Assembly (NCBI GenBank): GCA_003260075.1
Contig: QLIY01000108.1
Location: 169,383-233,382 of the forward strand
Length of the DNA stretch: 64,000 bases
Direction: 5' to 3'
Source: Phallusia mammillata
Lineage: Eukaryota; Chordata; Ascidiacea; Phlebobranchia; Ascidiidae
Position numbers and translations under genes: made by a program. How positions within the stretch are numbered: the stretch's first letter is position 1; each line of letters begins with the position of its first letter. Shown piece by piece: positions 11,803 to 24,186 of this stretch. Below the pieces are notes generated by a model. The model saw only the letters and a program-made list of their open reading frames with translations. It was not told the DNA's origin and did no database searches.

Positions 11803-13107
11803 ATGGGAGACAAAAAAGCAATGGTTTTGGTTGCGGATGGTACTGAAGAAATGGAAGCAGTTATTGTAATTGATGTTCTTCGCAGAGCTGGGGTAAAAAC
11901 GCTGATGGTTTTATTTTCATAGAAAAGTGGCCATTTTAATTCACAAAATTGTCCACATGCAATACCATAATTTTACAAGATAATATTCATATTTGTCTGA
12001 TTTTAAAGGTATATTAACACGATATACAAAAATACAATAACTTTTTGGCTCAAAACATATTTAAGTTTATACTGGTCCCATTTCTAAAAGGCAGGACATT
12101 TAAATTAGATGCAAATTCGGTTCAGGTAAATGTCACAGTTGCTGGAGTAGAAGGAGATAAACCTATAACCTGCAGCAGGCAGGTTAAGATTGTACCTGAT
12201 GCAGATATTGCCACAGCTTTACAATCAGGTCCCTACGATGCCATCGTCCTGCCAGGCGGTATGCAAGGAGCAACAACCTTTGCCAAAGTAAAAATTTTTA
12301 GTTGTTGATGACAAATTTGCATGTAAGCTGTTAATAACACATTTTTCTTGCTTGATGCAGGCAAGTGTGGTTAAAGACATATTGTCAGAACAGAACCAAG
12401 CACAAAGGATTGTTGGTGCTATATGTGCAGCACCAATTGCTCTTAAAGCACATGGATTGTGTCTTGGAAAGTCTCTTACATCTTATCCAGCAGTGAAACC
12501 AGAATTGGAAGGTGACATATGTTTGCATTTACTTAAACTTTGTATTGCTAAGATTTTTGCTTTCAAAATATATCTGTTCTGTCAGCAAGGCTGCTGATAC
12601 TAGTAAGAAGGATTCAGCTTAATTGCAATATCAATATTTTTTAATTAGGTGAAATATATTTTTAATTCATAATAGCCAATAATTTAGGATTCAACATGCC
12701 ATACAGCAGAATTTGCAATAGTATTGCATGTAGCACAACAAAATTTTGTAATGCAAGCAGATAATACATCGAATTTTGTGTAATGAATCATTCTTGTTAT
12801 TATAGTTATTTTTAAAAACCCTTAAAATTGTTAAAAAAACATGTGAAAAACCTCAATAGGGATGTCTAACAATATACTACTCTACACTTTTCCTGTAAGC
12901 AGGAATATTTTACTAGCAACTCATTATTAACATCAAACTGTAATGTTTTTTTTAGGTTACAACTACAGTGAGGCCAAAGTTGTCAAGGATGGAAATCTAA
13001 TTACAAGTCAGGGTCCTGGCACAGCTTTTGATTTTGCTTTGGCTCTGGTGGAAGCTTTGTTTGACAAAGAAAAGCGCGATGAAGTTGCAAAACCAATGCT
13101 TATCTAA
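11803..13107 (+). CDS. PARK7: DJ-1/PARK7 protein deglycase-chaperone family
   Basis: Four exons with consistent phases: 11803-11892, 12126-12287, 12361-12511 and 12956-13107, encoding 184 aa (human DJ-1 has 189). DJ-1 is a cytosolic redox-sensitive protein of the DJ-1/PfpI superfamily, linked to oxidative-stress protection and debated glyoxalase/deglycase activity. Visible family motifs are the N-terminal MVLVADGTEEMEAV with the conserved glutamate, VTVAG, the SGPYDAIVLPGG strand and the nucleophile elbow AICAAPIALKAH, whose cysteine aligns with Cys106. The C-terminus has TSQGPGTAFDFALALVEAL. The residue aligning with human His126 is tyrosine (TSYP instead of TTHP). ATG is the first in-frame start and gives the expected N-terminus. 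A second copy of the last exon lies at 15871-16022. Identification is firm. Confidence 0.96.
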
Positions 13108-13204
13108 AATACTGTCATTTTGGTTGTGCTGTTATGGTACTGTATTTATAAAATCAATCAAGTCCCAAGTGCAGATCTTGTTATCATGTTTATAAAGACA
13201 GTGT

Positions 13205-13210
13205 ATTAAA
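13205..13210 (+). promoter_or_regulatory. Probable poly(A) signal of DJ-1
   Basis: ATTAAA, the common AATAAA variant, about 100 nt after the DJ-1 stop codon. Confidence 0.4.
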
Positions 13211-13557
13211 AATATAAAGAAGAAAATTTTGGTTGTTGTATATCTGTACACAGTGGCACAGTTTATAATGTTTAAAAATGTTATGTTATTTAGGTAAATT
13301 TAGCTTCTACTTTGCATACTTATTATGAGAGTCCAACCAGCAACTCCTACAGTTCACTAGTAATATTAAAACATACTTGGACTAGCAGACCAGAATTTAC
13401 AAAAAAGGTTACCGTCAGTGGGCAACAGAGAGGTAAGCATGTGGAAAAATTATAAATCGATCGTGAGCTGGACTAGCTTGTGTACGTCAGGATTTCACAA
13501 GACATTTTATAAATTATTCTTTTTATCGTGATTGTTTAAAAATCGAAGACCTTAAAG

Positions 13558-14035
13558 CAGTGGTTCTCAAAGTGTGGGTCGCGACCCAAACATGGGTCGC
13601 GCAGGGTCAAAAACTGGGTCGCGCTATGGTGATTCAATTCTGCTCAAAAGGACAATTACTGCATTAAGTAAACACAAACGAATTTACCTTATGTAGTAAT
13701 CAAGTCACCTCACTCGACCACGTTGTACAGTAAAATGGACCAGTCATTACCACATGCAGACAATAGCCTTCCAACTTTACTGTTACGCATATGGCAAATG
13801 TAACACCGTAGCACGGGAAATAATAGGACAAGTTAATCATGCGAAACTGAACGTAGAGATGTAACAGTTAGCGTTTAAGGATTGGTAAGTTTTTTTAGAT
13901 TTGGGATTCACTTCTATCAATGATCATAGTGTTGCAAAGCCACGATGTGTGTTGTGTTATGCAGTGTTGTCGAATGAATCGACCTCGTTAAGCCTGCAGC
14001 CATGACTCCTATGTGGCGACGGCGTGGCCTCGAAA

Positions 14036-14132
<97 letters not shown>

Positions 14133-14210
14133 ACATTTTTTTATGTTTGAGGCTTGGGTCGTGGGATGTTCATAAAACTCAGATTTGGGTCGCGGTCAAG
14201 AGAGCCACTG
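13558..14210. mobile_element. hAT-like MITE with internal 93-nt C run
   Basis: Ends CAGTGGTTCTCAAAGTG and GAGAGCCACTG, with GGGTCGCG repeats inside, flanked by perfect 8-bp duplications CCTTAAAG at 13550-13557 and 14211-14218. The homologous copy near 17540 lacks the element, giving an empty site. The C run at 14037-14129 is probably an unsequenced gap. Confidence 0.85.
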
Positions 14211-14348
14211 CCTTAAAGAAACCATTTATTCATAGAAATCGTTTGCAACAATTGGCCATCGTTTCTTACTGGCCTTAAAAAAAATAACAAAACGCAAATG
14301 TGGGCGAGATTGAGAAAATGAAAATATTTAAAAAATTAAACATTTAGG

Positions 14349-14515
14349 CGAAAGGCCCAGTGGTCAGCGAAACCACCTTGTGTTCAAGAGGTTGTAAGTT
14401 CTAATCTGTATCACCGTCGCTTGCGTTTTTAGCAAGGAACTCGAGCGGCACTGCTCCAACCCAGCGGATTTTGGCAGGTGGAACTAAATTGGAGTCACCA
14501 ACCTTCAAGTCGAAA
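14349..14515 (+). repeat. tRNA-derived SINE
   Basis: The head carries an A-box-like TGGTCAGCG and a B-box-like GGTTGTAAGTTCTAATC. A shared body follows, ending in AACTAAATTGGAGT. It is homologous to 17686-17860. These are Pol III promoter features seen directly; the family name is unknown. Confidence 0.6.
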
Positions 14516-15427
14516 AAATCAGTTTAAAATTGTTAACGGACTTGCAAAAAAAACAGGTCGCTCCAAACGGATTCATAACGCATTCAGGCGTTGCCTATCC
14601 TCGGAGGAAAATACTAAAACATACGATCCAAAAAAGTATGGTGTGTTTTGTACTAGTTTTTTTTCGGTCAAATGTACTTTCTTCCTGGATTTCTGTTAAA
14701 CTATGTTAGAAAGTTTAAAACTATTTTTAAAAATCTGACGTCATTATAAGGTAAAGGCGTAATCGCAAAGAGAAGTAACGCTCTAGGTAAGTTGTGGTAA
14801 AGTTGACGGGAATTTAACCGAAATAGATCAGTTGTAACATGTGGCTGCTCTGACATCAGTAGGTGTGATGTCACGGAAACTTACTGGGTCTGTGAAAAAA
14901 AAAGTTTAACGACCTTAAAGGTATTGCACCAATATATTAAATCAAACTCCTCTTCACAGACACATTCTTTTACATAAGCAATACGTTGGGTTGCACCATT
15001 GATATCATTAGCAAAGACTGACCACACCTTCCCACGCTGTAAAGGTTACCACAACACGTTGCGTACATAAAACTTACACTACCTTTGATACTGGTAGGCG
15101 GGCGTGTTTCTTTGGAAATACCCAGGTTCTTCCCCTCTAACACAAAAAATGTTTCCATTGTGCAAAACTTTACGTACCTGTCACGCTTCATTTGACACCA
15201 AACCGTACGTCACTTAAGGCCACATGTTGAGTTTAAAACACCATTTCGCCACTCGCGTGTTGCCAATAAGAATTTAGAAAGTGAGTTTGCACAGTAAAAT
15301 CCTACATTCGCTATGCGACTAAGTACAGGCCAAACCGAACAACACTCCTCAAAAATTGCAACGTACTTAATTAACGAATAGGCTATTGCTGCCAGGCATA
15401 CTGTATAACAAAGTATTGCTCATCCAN

Positions 15428-16230
15428 TGTACTGAAACTTTGTATTGCTAAGCTATTTACTTTGAAATTATATATGTTCTGACAGCAAGGTTGCTGATAT
15501 GAGTGTAGATGATTTAGATTAACTGAAACATCAAGCTTTGTTTTAGTTTAAGTAAATTTTTTTTCAACTTGTGATCACCTACATTTTGGGATTTAGCATA
15601 TAATACAACAGAATTTGCAATTATCTATTGCCTGTCACACCAACAAAATATTTGTAATGCAAGTATTCACAGAATTTTCTCATTGATATCATTCTTGTTA
15701 TCATGGTTAACTTCAAAAACCAAAAATGTTACAAACAAATGTATGCATGAACATGTGATAATACTTAATAGGGATATCTAAGAATATACTACTCCATGAT
15801 TTTCTTGTAAGCAGGAAAATTTTCCAAACAACTCATTATTAACATCAAACTGTAAACTGTTTTTTGTTAGGTTACAACTACAGTGAGGCAAAAGTGGTCA
15901 AGGATGGAAATCTAATTACAAGTCAGGGTCCTGGCACAGCATTTGATTTTGCTTTGGCTCTGGTGGAAGCTTTGTTTGACAAAGAAAAGCGTGATGAAGT
16001 TGCCAAACCAATGCTTATCTAAAATACTGTCATTTTTGTTGTGTTGTAAATCAATCAAGTCCTAAATGCAGATCTTCTTGTCATGTCTTTAAAGCAGTGT
16101 TTCATACCGGAACGGAACGGAACGTTATACCGGAACGAAATAACGAAATAAAAAATATTCAAAATACCGGAACGGAACGAAATACCGTTAAATGTTATTC
16201 CGGTATTTCGTTCTGGACATTTGACATGAT
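15428..16230 (+). pseudogene. Detached copy of the DJ-1 last intron and last exon
   Basis: The chunk between two single n characters matches 12535-13195: end of the preceding intron, acceptor at 15869-15870, exon 15871-16022 and start of the 3' UTR. The exon is intact and differs from 12956-13107 at five positions, all synonymous, while the intron differs far more. No upstream DJ-1 exons precede it. A CAGTGTTTC end of a hAT-like element interrupts the 3' UTR copy. Most likely the other allele misplaced in assembly. A real partial duplication is the alternative. Confidence 0.75.
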
Positions 16231-16467
16231 NTACCACAAGCGCAGTTTCCTAGAGTCTTGGAACATCCATTCACGCGCCAACACAATGAACGTAAAAACA
16301 GATGTTCTAATGCCGATAAATTATCGGGCGCTTTTACAGCACTGAGCTGTGTTATCATTGCGTGGTGCGAGTTTGCAGCCGCGCGATCTTCTTATCGCTA
16401 TTTTTGTGTGTGTGTTTTGCATTTTGTCGCTTTATAAGAATTTTGTTCTCCAAGTTACGTCATTATC

Positions 16468-16500
16468 CTGATGAAGGCGTCTTGTATAGGACGTCGAAAC
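16468..16500 (+). ncRNA. Hammerhead-ribozyme-like core
   Basis: CTGATGA (16468-16474), a stem II of GGCGTC/GACGTC (16476-16481 with 16490-16495) and GAAAC (16496-16500) form the core signature. Penelope-like retroelements are known to carry hammerheads. I could not find a convincing stem III, so activity is unproven. Confidence 0.4.
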
Positions 16501-16965
16501 GTCGATTATTTATAATAAAAACTGCTGGATGAGCAATACTTTGTTGTACTTAATTAACGTTTATGCAACAGCATACCGAGCCTTAATTACAAATTGGCTT
16601 AGACGCATTTTTACTATAGTTATGATGAATGTTGACTTTTACATTCTATAGAATTTTGTTAGCAGTTTTAACAATAGTCTCGCAGTAAAGAAAAATAGTG
16701 CGGGTCTTATAGAAAATGAATCATCTTATACAACATACTCCACCCTACTACAAACTAGCTATTTGTGGACTTTGCTGATAAGCGTTTCTTCACATTTTGT
16801 CATCTTATCCATTGTTTGTATTGGCGCAATTAGGCACATCACGTGACTTGAGATCAGCCGTAGGTTCACTAAATATTCCGTACCAATAGGAACTCGAGTT
16901 CCTGTTAAGGTTCATTATGGTATGCGGAAATCTATTTTTAAAACTGGACCTATGCACTGTATTAA

Positions 16966-17038
<73 letters not shown>
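16966..17038. other. 73-nt G run, probable gap placeholder
   Basis: Uninterrupted G. It is the first G-type run after the C-type runs upstream. It gives a spurious poly-glycine/poly-proline ORF. Confidence 0.7.
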
Positions 17039-17039
<1 letters not shown>

Positions 17040-17512
17040 TTTTTCGTAAAAATTATGAAAACGATATGGAGCGCAAAACGATAAGGGTGCAATTCATGGG
17101 TAAAGGCTAAACGCAATGCAGCTACAATTTATTTATTATGAAGCGTTATGTGGTTGAAGCTCAAAAGAAAATGAAGTTGGGGCATTGTTGGCAAACACGA
17201 CTTTAAAGCCATTGTCAATTTAATACACTATTAATTTTTTTTTGGCCGTAATCACAAACAGGGGAATCACTCTGGTTAATTTCTGTCAAAGTTGACGGGA
17301 ATTTTATTTGACGAAATAGATTAGTTGCAATACGTGGCTGCTCTGACGTCAGTAACTGTGATGTCACGGAAACTTACTGGATCTGTGAAATAAAAACAAA
17401 GTTTAACGGCCTAAAAGGTATTGCACCAACAGTCATATCAAACACCTCTTCACAGACAAAGTTATATTTATTAGCAATACGTTGGGTTGCACCATTCAGA
17501 TATCATTGGCAA

Positions 17513-17522
17513 GGGGGGGGGG
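17513..17522. other. G10 run, probable gap placeholder
   Basis: Follows 17285-17512, which is repeated at 18110-18335. Sequence resumes with a different block, so it marks an overlapping contig end. Confidence 0.75.
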
Positions 17523-17685
17523 TTTACATGGTTGTTTAAAAATCGAAGAAGAAACCCTTTATTCATAGAAAAAATGTTTGCAAAAATTGGCCATCGTTCC
17601 TTACCGGTCTTCAAAAAATAATAAAACGCAAATGTGAGCGACATCAAGAAAATGAGAATATTTAAAAAATTAAAACATTTGGTCG

Positions 17686-17860
17686 AAATGGCCGCGTGGT
17701 TAGCGAAATCATGTCGTGTTCAAGTGGTTGTAGGTTCTAATCTATATCACCGTCGCTTGTGTTATCCTGAGCAAGAAACTCGAAAGGCACTGCCCCAACC
17801 CAGTAGAATTTGATAGGTGGAACTAAATTGAAGTTACCAACCTTCAAGTCGAAAAAACAA
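17686..17860 (+). repeat. tRNA-derived SINE
   Basis: A-box TGGTTAGCGAA and B-box GGTTCTAATCT lie about 40 nt apart, then the common body with AGCAAGAAACTCG and AACTAAATTGAAGT. It is the better-preserved of the two related copies; the other is at 14349. Confidence 0.65.
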
Positions 17861-20858
17861 TTAAAAACTATTCAACGGCTTTGCAAAAAATACAGGTAGC
17901 TCTAAACGGCAGGATTATTGTGAGCACAACGAAAAAACTGAAATATACGATCTATGGTATGTTTTATAATAGTTTTTTTTTTTCGTTCAGATGTACTATC
18001 TTCTTCCTGTTAAACTATTTCAGAAAGTTTGAAACTATTTTTTAAAACTGACGTCATTTTAAGTTAAAGGCGTAATCGCTAAGAGAAGTAATTACTCTGA
18101 GTAAGTTCTGGTAAAGTTGACGGGAATTTTATTTGACGAAATAGATTAGTTGCAATACGTGGCTGCTCTGACGTCAGTAACTGTGATGTCACGGAAACTT
18201 ACTGGGTCTGTGAAATAAAAACAAAGTTTAACGGCCTAAAAGGTATTGAACCAACAGTCATATCAAACACCTCTTCACAGACAAATTCTATTTATTAGCA
18301 ATACGTTGGGTTGCACCATTCAGATATCATTGGCAATTAGGAACGTAAGACCGACACACGCCTTCCCACGCTGTGAAGGTTATCACACACGTTGCGTACA
18401 TAAAACTTACGCTACCATTGATACTGTTAGGTGGGTGTGTTCCTTGGGGGAATACCCAGGTTCTTTCCCTCTAAAACAAAGGATGTGCGTAAAGCAACCA
18501 AAAGTTTTCCATTGCGCAAAATTTTACGTACCTGCTACGCTTCGTTTGACCTGTTACCAAACTTTCGTAGACAGAAGCTAAACTGTTTGTCAGATTAGGT
18601 ACGCGGCATATTGGGTTGTTTAAACGGTATTTCTTCGATTGGCGTATCACCATTAAACGGTGTCACCGAACTTCAATTCTAAAACTATCCACTGAAAAAA
18701 TTGCTAACATACTAGCAATAAGCGTTCAACAGCATATCCAGGTCAATAACTTTTTGCAACGCACTTAAACAACGTTTATGCAACAGCCTACCCAGCTTAA
18801 TTACATATTGGCTTAGAAGCATTTTTTTACCGTAGTAATGATGGCTGTTCACATTTTCTTAGCAATCTCAGTAATAGTCTCGAAGTTAAGATAACATGGT
18901 GCTGGTTTTGAAGAAAATGACAACAAAATACAGGGTTTCTTGTAGGGTTTAATGAATAACATTCCTTTACATTTTCTTACCCGAACCATTGTTTGGATTG
19001 GCGCAAGACATATCACGTGACTTGACACGTGCGTAAATAAACGTTTCCTCGCGTTTTTATGAGACCCAGTTTGTGGTTCACTAAGTAAACCGCCCCAAAA
19101 GGAACTTAAGTTCCTCTCTAGGCTTATAAAATTTTTGAAATGTGACCTATTTTAGTGAACTGATTTTCTTACAGCAGGAACTAAACTTGTTTTAAAAACA
19201 AATACATAATACAACTTTAACTAAAAATACATATTGTTAATCATACAGTTGTTTGCTTATACTAATTTTTTTAAACATTTTAGTACATCAAATAAACAAC
19301 GACAACTCACGTGTTTATGCATTTGGTTTTAGTGATAGTGGTAGTGCATTTTCCTTGTTAGTAAGCTGGTAAAAAGATGGTTTAAATATATTTCTTTCAA
19401 ACTGCATTGCAATATATACTTGGCCGAAGTTAAGTTTTGTTTGATAGATTAGCTGTTAAATTTAAACCATTTGGATTTTGGACACTTATAGTTTTGACCC
19501 AATTTACACACATTCCGTTTGTCATTTGAAAATTCAATTTAAAATTTAAAGCGCAAAAAAATTGTGGCCGAAACCAAAAACCCACCCGAACACAATTTAA
19601 GTCCGTATAGGCCCGGAAGTTAGATTTACTAACGTAGAAATACGACACAAATGTGACCAATTGTATAGTCTGAAACGAATCAGGTCCGTTTTATTTAAAA
19701 AAAAAAACACCGAATACAGATACAACTTTTAAATTAGCTTGGGCAACTACTGTGAAAATAGTCCGGTTGAGCCGCTTTTTAGTCTAAAAGTCGTTGGTTC
19801 AAACCTTGGCGTACGCCACTCTGATATGCAAAAAACTATTGCCAATAGTTAACCCCCAATTGTTTAAAAAAAGTAACCCTTTCTTCTTTTTTCAACGGTG
19901 CCCAAAATCGACGATGGAATGCAAAAGTAATTCTGTTTCGGTCGCTTATGCCTCGCTTTTAGGGAATTTTAGAAAATTTTAAAACCTTGTTTCAGTGTTG
20001 TTTCTCTAAATTTACAGTGATTGGGTCATTTCAGTATTGGTCACAAAAACAGCAACGGAAATTAAAACCAAGACCCACTTGAAGGGCCTTTTTTCTCTAG
20101 GACTTAAATGCAAATGAGACATTATCTTCAAACAACCCGAAGGCATGCCTTGCTGTAAGCCTGGTGTTTACAAACCCCGTTTTATCAATATTTCGAACAT
20201 GTTGCTATTATAGACGTGCATAAATGTACGGGGTAAAAGGAGAAGTAATCAAATAGTTTACCATTGAAACTACTTGTAAATATCTTTTTTACAAAAACGA
20301 ATCAGATAAATTCATGTCGATTTTACGTATATTTGAGCTTTTATTGATTCTTTAACTTATGAACAGATCCGTGGACGATATTCTAATGAGATTTATTTTC
20401 ACCACATGTTAAAAGCTTTCCCGTTTTTAACAATAAAAAAATCCTATCAATTGAAACTTTCGTAATACTATCTAATATTTAATCATTCCTGAAAGAAAAG
20501 GTTAAATTTTACAACACCTTTATTTTACAAGCATCAAAAACTAAAAATCCCAACACACTGCACACAAATGATGACGTCAGGCAACGTTGATTATTATCAG
20601 TTTCCAAGCTCGTTATACGTTTTCGTCATCAACAAACATTTGATCAGCATTTTTATTGACCCAAATCGACCGGAGATATGTACACCTATCAGTAGCACCT
20701 TGCATCTTTCAAACACGACTGGTAATTTTGTTATTTAGTTAAACAACGGGTTTGTTTTCGTAATAAAATTTGAAACAACAGGCAAATGTCATATTGTTCT
20801 TTCCTTGTGGACAAAAATTTATTACCACTTTCAAAAAATCCACCAGCCTCCAAACTGC

Positions 20859-20866
20859 TATATAAG
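20859..20866 (+). promoter_or_regulatory. TATA box of knot gene 1
   Basis: TATATAAG, 109 bp before the start codon. The sister genes have a TATA-like box at about the same distance. Confidence 0.6.
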
Positions 20867-20967
20867 CAAACGATTTGAATGGAAAACTCTATATCATTTG
20901 TCTAAGACATATTTTATAGTTCTTACCTTTAACAAGTTTTCCATAGTTCAAGAAAGATTGACTCAAG

Positions 20968-21800
20968 ATGAAGGTAAATCAACTTTTCGCTGCAAAATAA
21001 GTTTTCCTTGTTGAAACTTAATTGATTTAAAACACTGTGTTTAGCATTTCATCAAATTCGTGACTGTTATGACATTGGCACTTTCACTGGCACCAAAGAA
21101 CAAGGCTGATGCATTTGGGTAAGCAAAGTTGTCCAGAAAATACATTTGTACAGATAACCTAGGTTGGGAGCAAACAATTGTCGACATTAGGCGAATATCC
21201 GAATTAACCGATGCCGATTTGTTAAAGCCTTACCACATTACAAATCATTTATACCTCAAGTTTTGTCAGAATCAGGCGAAGATCTGGATTAAACGAATTT
21301 AACCGAGGTTGTACTTAGTATAGTAACTTTTAAGTTCGAAAATTCGATTAGCGATAACACCAGGTCATAAATCAATAATTAAATCTACGGTGACTACGCA
21401 TAAAAACGACTTGTGTCGAAACAAATTTGGATTCACAAGATAAAAATTACAATACAAGAGTAAGACGTTTTTATAATACAAGATTTTTTTCAGAAGGCTT
21501 GATCGTTCCCCTTACAGAACTTTGTCGAAGTACTGCACCAAAGAACCAATTGGCAATATGACAAAGCACGGTGCTACGTCATGGCTTGACGTAAAATGGA
21601 CGTGCAAAGATTTATCCAGGCATACATTTTTCGGGGTCGAGTGCAAACGAACTTGCAACCTCCCAGCGTTGTGTACAGGTAACGCTGCAAGATACGTTGT
21701 AAGGACACAACCTTTTCTCTTCAGTACGACTCATAAATATAGCAACCATGTTGTTGATATTTCTCTACCCATTAGCTGCAACTGTGTAAGGATACGCTAA
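20968..21800 (+). CDS. Secreted cystine-knot protein, IL-17-like (cluster gene 1)
   Basis: Three exons: 20968-20973 (Met-Lys only), 21045-21118 (rest of the signal peptide, hydrophobic TVMTLALSLA) and 21494-21800, joined phase 0 then phase 2; 128 aa. The mature part has seven cysteines: KYC, KWTC, VEC-x3-C, LPALC and a terminal LPISCNCV. The pair C-x3-C about 45 residues before P-x2-C-x-C, with a tryptophan before it, resembles the IL-17 fold (human IL-17 ends VGCTCV). Spaetzle and NGF share a similar knot, so class assignment is by pattern only. It is first of five co-directional paralogues and closest to gene 2. Expected to be an extracellular signalling ligand; the receptor is unknown. A candidate poly(A) signal AATAAA lies at 22141. 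Confidence 0.82.
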
Positions 21801-23952
21801 TGGCCTAAATCTGGTGCTTCTACTAGTAGCTTTGTGTAAATGCGACCCCGAATCTATTTTATTTAGGTGTATGTATTTATGGTTGTTTATTTGAATGTTT
21901 TGGAAAAACATTTTTTGTATTTGTCCTGACTTAAACGAATTGATTTTAACAATGAAACGGAAATTTAAAACACTTTTTTTATATTCTATATTTTCGCCAA
22001 GCAATAATGTTCTCTGAAATTTATTTTTCAAAATGCTTAATTCGTTGTTTATTTCTGCTTTTAAATGTTTAACGCATGTTTGTTTGTCGTTACATCAAAA
22101 ACATGTAATGTGGGATGCGTTATTTAACACCATATACGCAAATAAATTAAATATGACTAAAATGTACAGATTGTTTTGGTCTAATTACGGGAAAAAATGA
22201 AAGAAAAACTACATTTTCGAATGACAGCAGTGACATCAATTAACATACAAATCAACGATAACGAAAATGTTTTTAGGAATTTGTATTACCAAACCAGTAT
22301 TTTCACACAATGGTACAGGTACACACAATTAACGCGTTAATTTAAAATGTTTTTACTTCAACAGGATTTAATTAAATTGCGAATCAAATGCCTTTGCGAA
22401 TGACATAGGAAGTAATATATCAATCAAAAATATATAAAAGGTCAGCAAACAATTTTTAGTCGATATGTTTGCGCATAGACAAATATTAACCCATTCCCAA
22501 TATCGCAAGCGTGGGAAAGCATTTTTCCCGGGGGAAGCCCCACGATTCTGCACAACTCAGGTTGCGTCACGCACGTCATGAACAAACACTGCTTTATTGA
22601 TTTCTTCTAACATGAATATGAGAAAATACTTTTCCAATGGATACATTAATAATAGATAGTCATTTCAGTCTTAAATGGCAATTAATAAAAGAAATTATGA
22701 CAATGTTTAAACAAGGTTAACTGTACGCCGGACATTACCTTTTTTGAGGTATAACTCTGGCGTAATATATAACTTTTCAAACATATCCAATAAAGCACGT
22801 AAATTTTAGGCGTATTCCCAAACGCTTACACAAGCCACTTTTCATTCTGGCATATGACATGTAATAACTTTGCAAACAGGTACGATTGCGCAACGGAAAC
22901 TTACAAGATTTTGTCCAACAAGGCGTTTCAAAATCCAAAATAGGCTACTGATGACGTAAGGCCCAACTGAAGTAAAATGGTGGATTTTGTGAAAGGAAAT
23001 TATACTTTTTGTGATATATTACCAACATTGTTAAAGAAAATCTTTACGAGTCGCATTTGGCGGGTAAACGCAAGCTCAAAAAACAGACAACGCTTTTAGT
23101 CACCGAAAAACCTCGCGTATTTAATCACTCAAATCGAGAGTGGTCTACTATTTGGCACAATTGCCAGTTAATTGCTACCACATTGGTAAAGGGGCGCCAG
23201 TTGTTACCACTGTCACTACAGCAATCGGCACCACCGAAAGTTATGTCGTACAAGATTTCAAATACCGCGCTAACACATAACATTGTTCAAGCTTGATCTA
23301 ATTCCAAGCACAGACATGTTACAGAAAAGAAAAAAGCAAACTTTCTCATTTTAACCAATTTTTCTCATTTAATTTAACTGAATGTAGAAACTTGCCATTA
23401 CGAAATAAACTGTTGGGTTTTGTCGTAAAGTAAAATATTTATTAGTTACACTTTTTTTATCAACGCAATGACCTTTGTTTGAGATTGCGTCATGGAGCTT
23501 TCTGGCATGCAATCTAAAAGTATTTACACACAAGAAACGAATAGATTCAATAGAAAATTCAATAAAAATAGTCAATTTTTTGTTTGTTCAAAAATTCGAC
23601 GCCCAGCTAAATGTGCTGCGTTTCAAACGTAAACAAAGAATTCGATTGGCCAAATGTTAAATTAACCAGCGAAGACACGAGACGACAGAGTGGAATTTCA
23701 CAGAAACTGTTCTGTGGCGGAACATGAATGTATGTCGACATCAAATTCTCGTAACTTTTACAAGCACAAACATTACCTACATTGCAAAACGTATTGCGTA
23801 CAACGTCGCAAAGCATATGTCGTGATACGATGGTTCGAAACAAAATACATCGACAAGATAAGTCCCTTTTAAAGAAATATGGTTAAACCTTCCGTAATAT
23901 TAATTACATTCTACATAAACTTCCTAAAACCCAAAATTTATTAACCAATGTC

Positions 23953-24186
23953 CAGTGCCGGATTAAGGGTCGGCTGGCCTGTAGGCACATTTTATAAGTG
24001 GCCCGAAAATCAGGGTTACCAACTAAAAAATAAGAATTATCAGTGTTGCCAATCGTTGTTGCAACTATAACACAGGGTACCGTGCAAAAACTTGGTCAGG
24101 GGGGGGGGAAACTAAATAACGTAGCCTGGATTTTTGACTGGCCTGTAGGCACGTGCCTACTTTGCTTAATGGTTAATCCAGTACTG
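23953..24186. mobile_element. hAT-like MITE
   Basis: Ends CAGTGCCGGATTAAG and TTAATCCAGTACTG flanked by perfect 8-bp duplications CCAATGTC (23945-23952 and 24187-24194). It contains two CTGGCCTGTAGGCAC blocks and a G10 run at 24099-24108. Confidence 0.85.

Larger units (their letters stand above)
15363..16559. mobile_element. Insertion with 14-bp flanking repeats and inverted ends
   Basis: The 14-bp sequence GTACTTAATTAACG occurs at 15363-15376 and 16546-16559. Inside, ACAAAGTATTGCTCATCCA (15408-15426) is repeated in perfect inverted form at 16526-16544. The right part carries a hammerhead-like CTGATGA..GAAAC motif typical of Penelope-like elements. The homologous region at 18750-18780 lacks the insert. 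Two n characters (15427, 16231) bound a foreign chunk inside it. Confidence 0.6.
13530..19200. repeat. Two divergent copies of one region, assembled in tandem
   Basis: The series of blocks from 13530 to about 16950 (TTTAAAAATCGAAGA, the SINE, the CTGACGTCAT block, the ACGTGGCTGCTCTGAC block, and after an insertion GTTTATGCAACAGC) recurs in the same order at 17525-19100, with roughly 10-20% differences. A third partial copy at 17285-17512 is nearly identical to 18110-18335 and ends at a G10 run. This fits two haplotypes laid end to end, or an old segmental duplication. No gene is recognised in it. Confidence 0.75.

Noticed and set aside
14024-14278. ORF with a long poly-proline stretch
   Set aside because: Produced by the 93-nt C run inside a MITE. 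The same applies to the poly-proline/poly-glycine ORFs at 16805-17116 and 29105-29341.
16966-17038. G-quadruplex or functional poly-G tract
   Set aside because: Run lengths cluster at 10 and the flanks are duplicated contig ends, so a gap placeholder explains them better.
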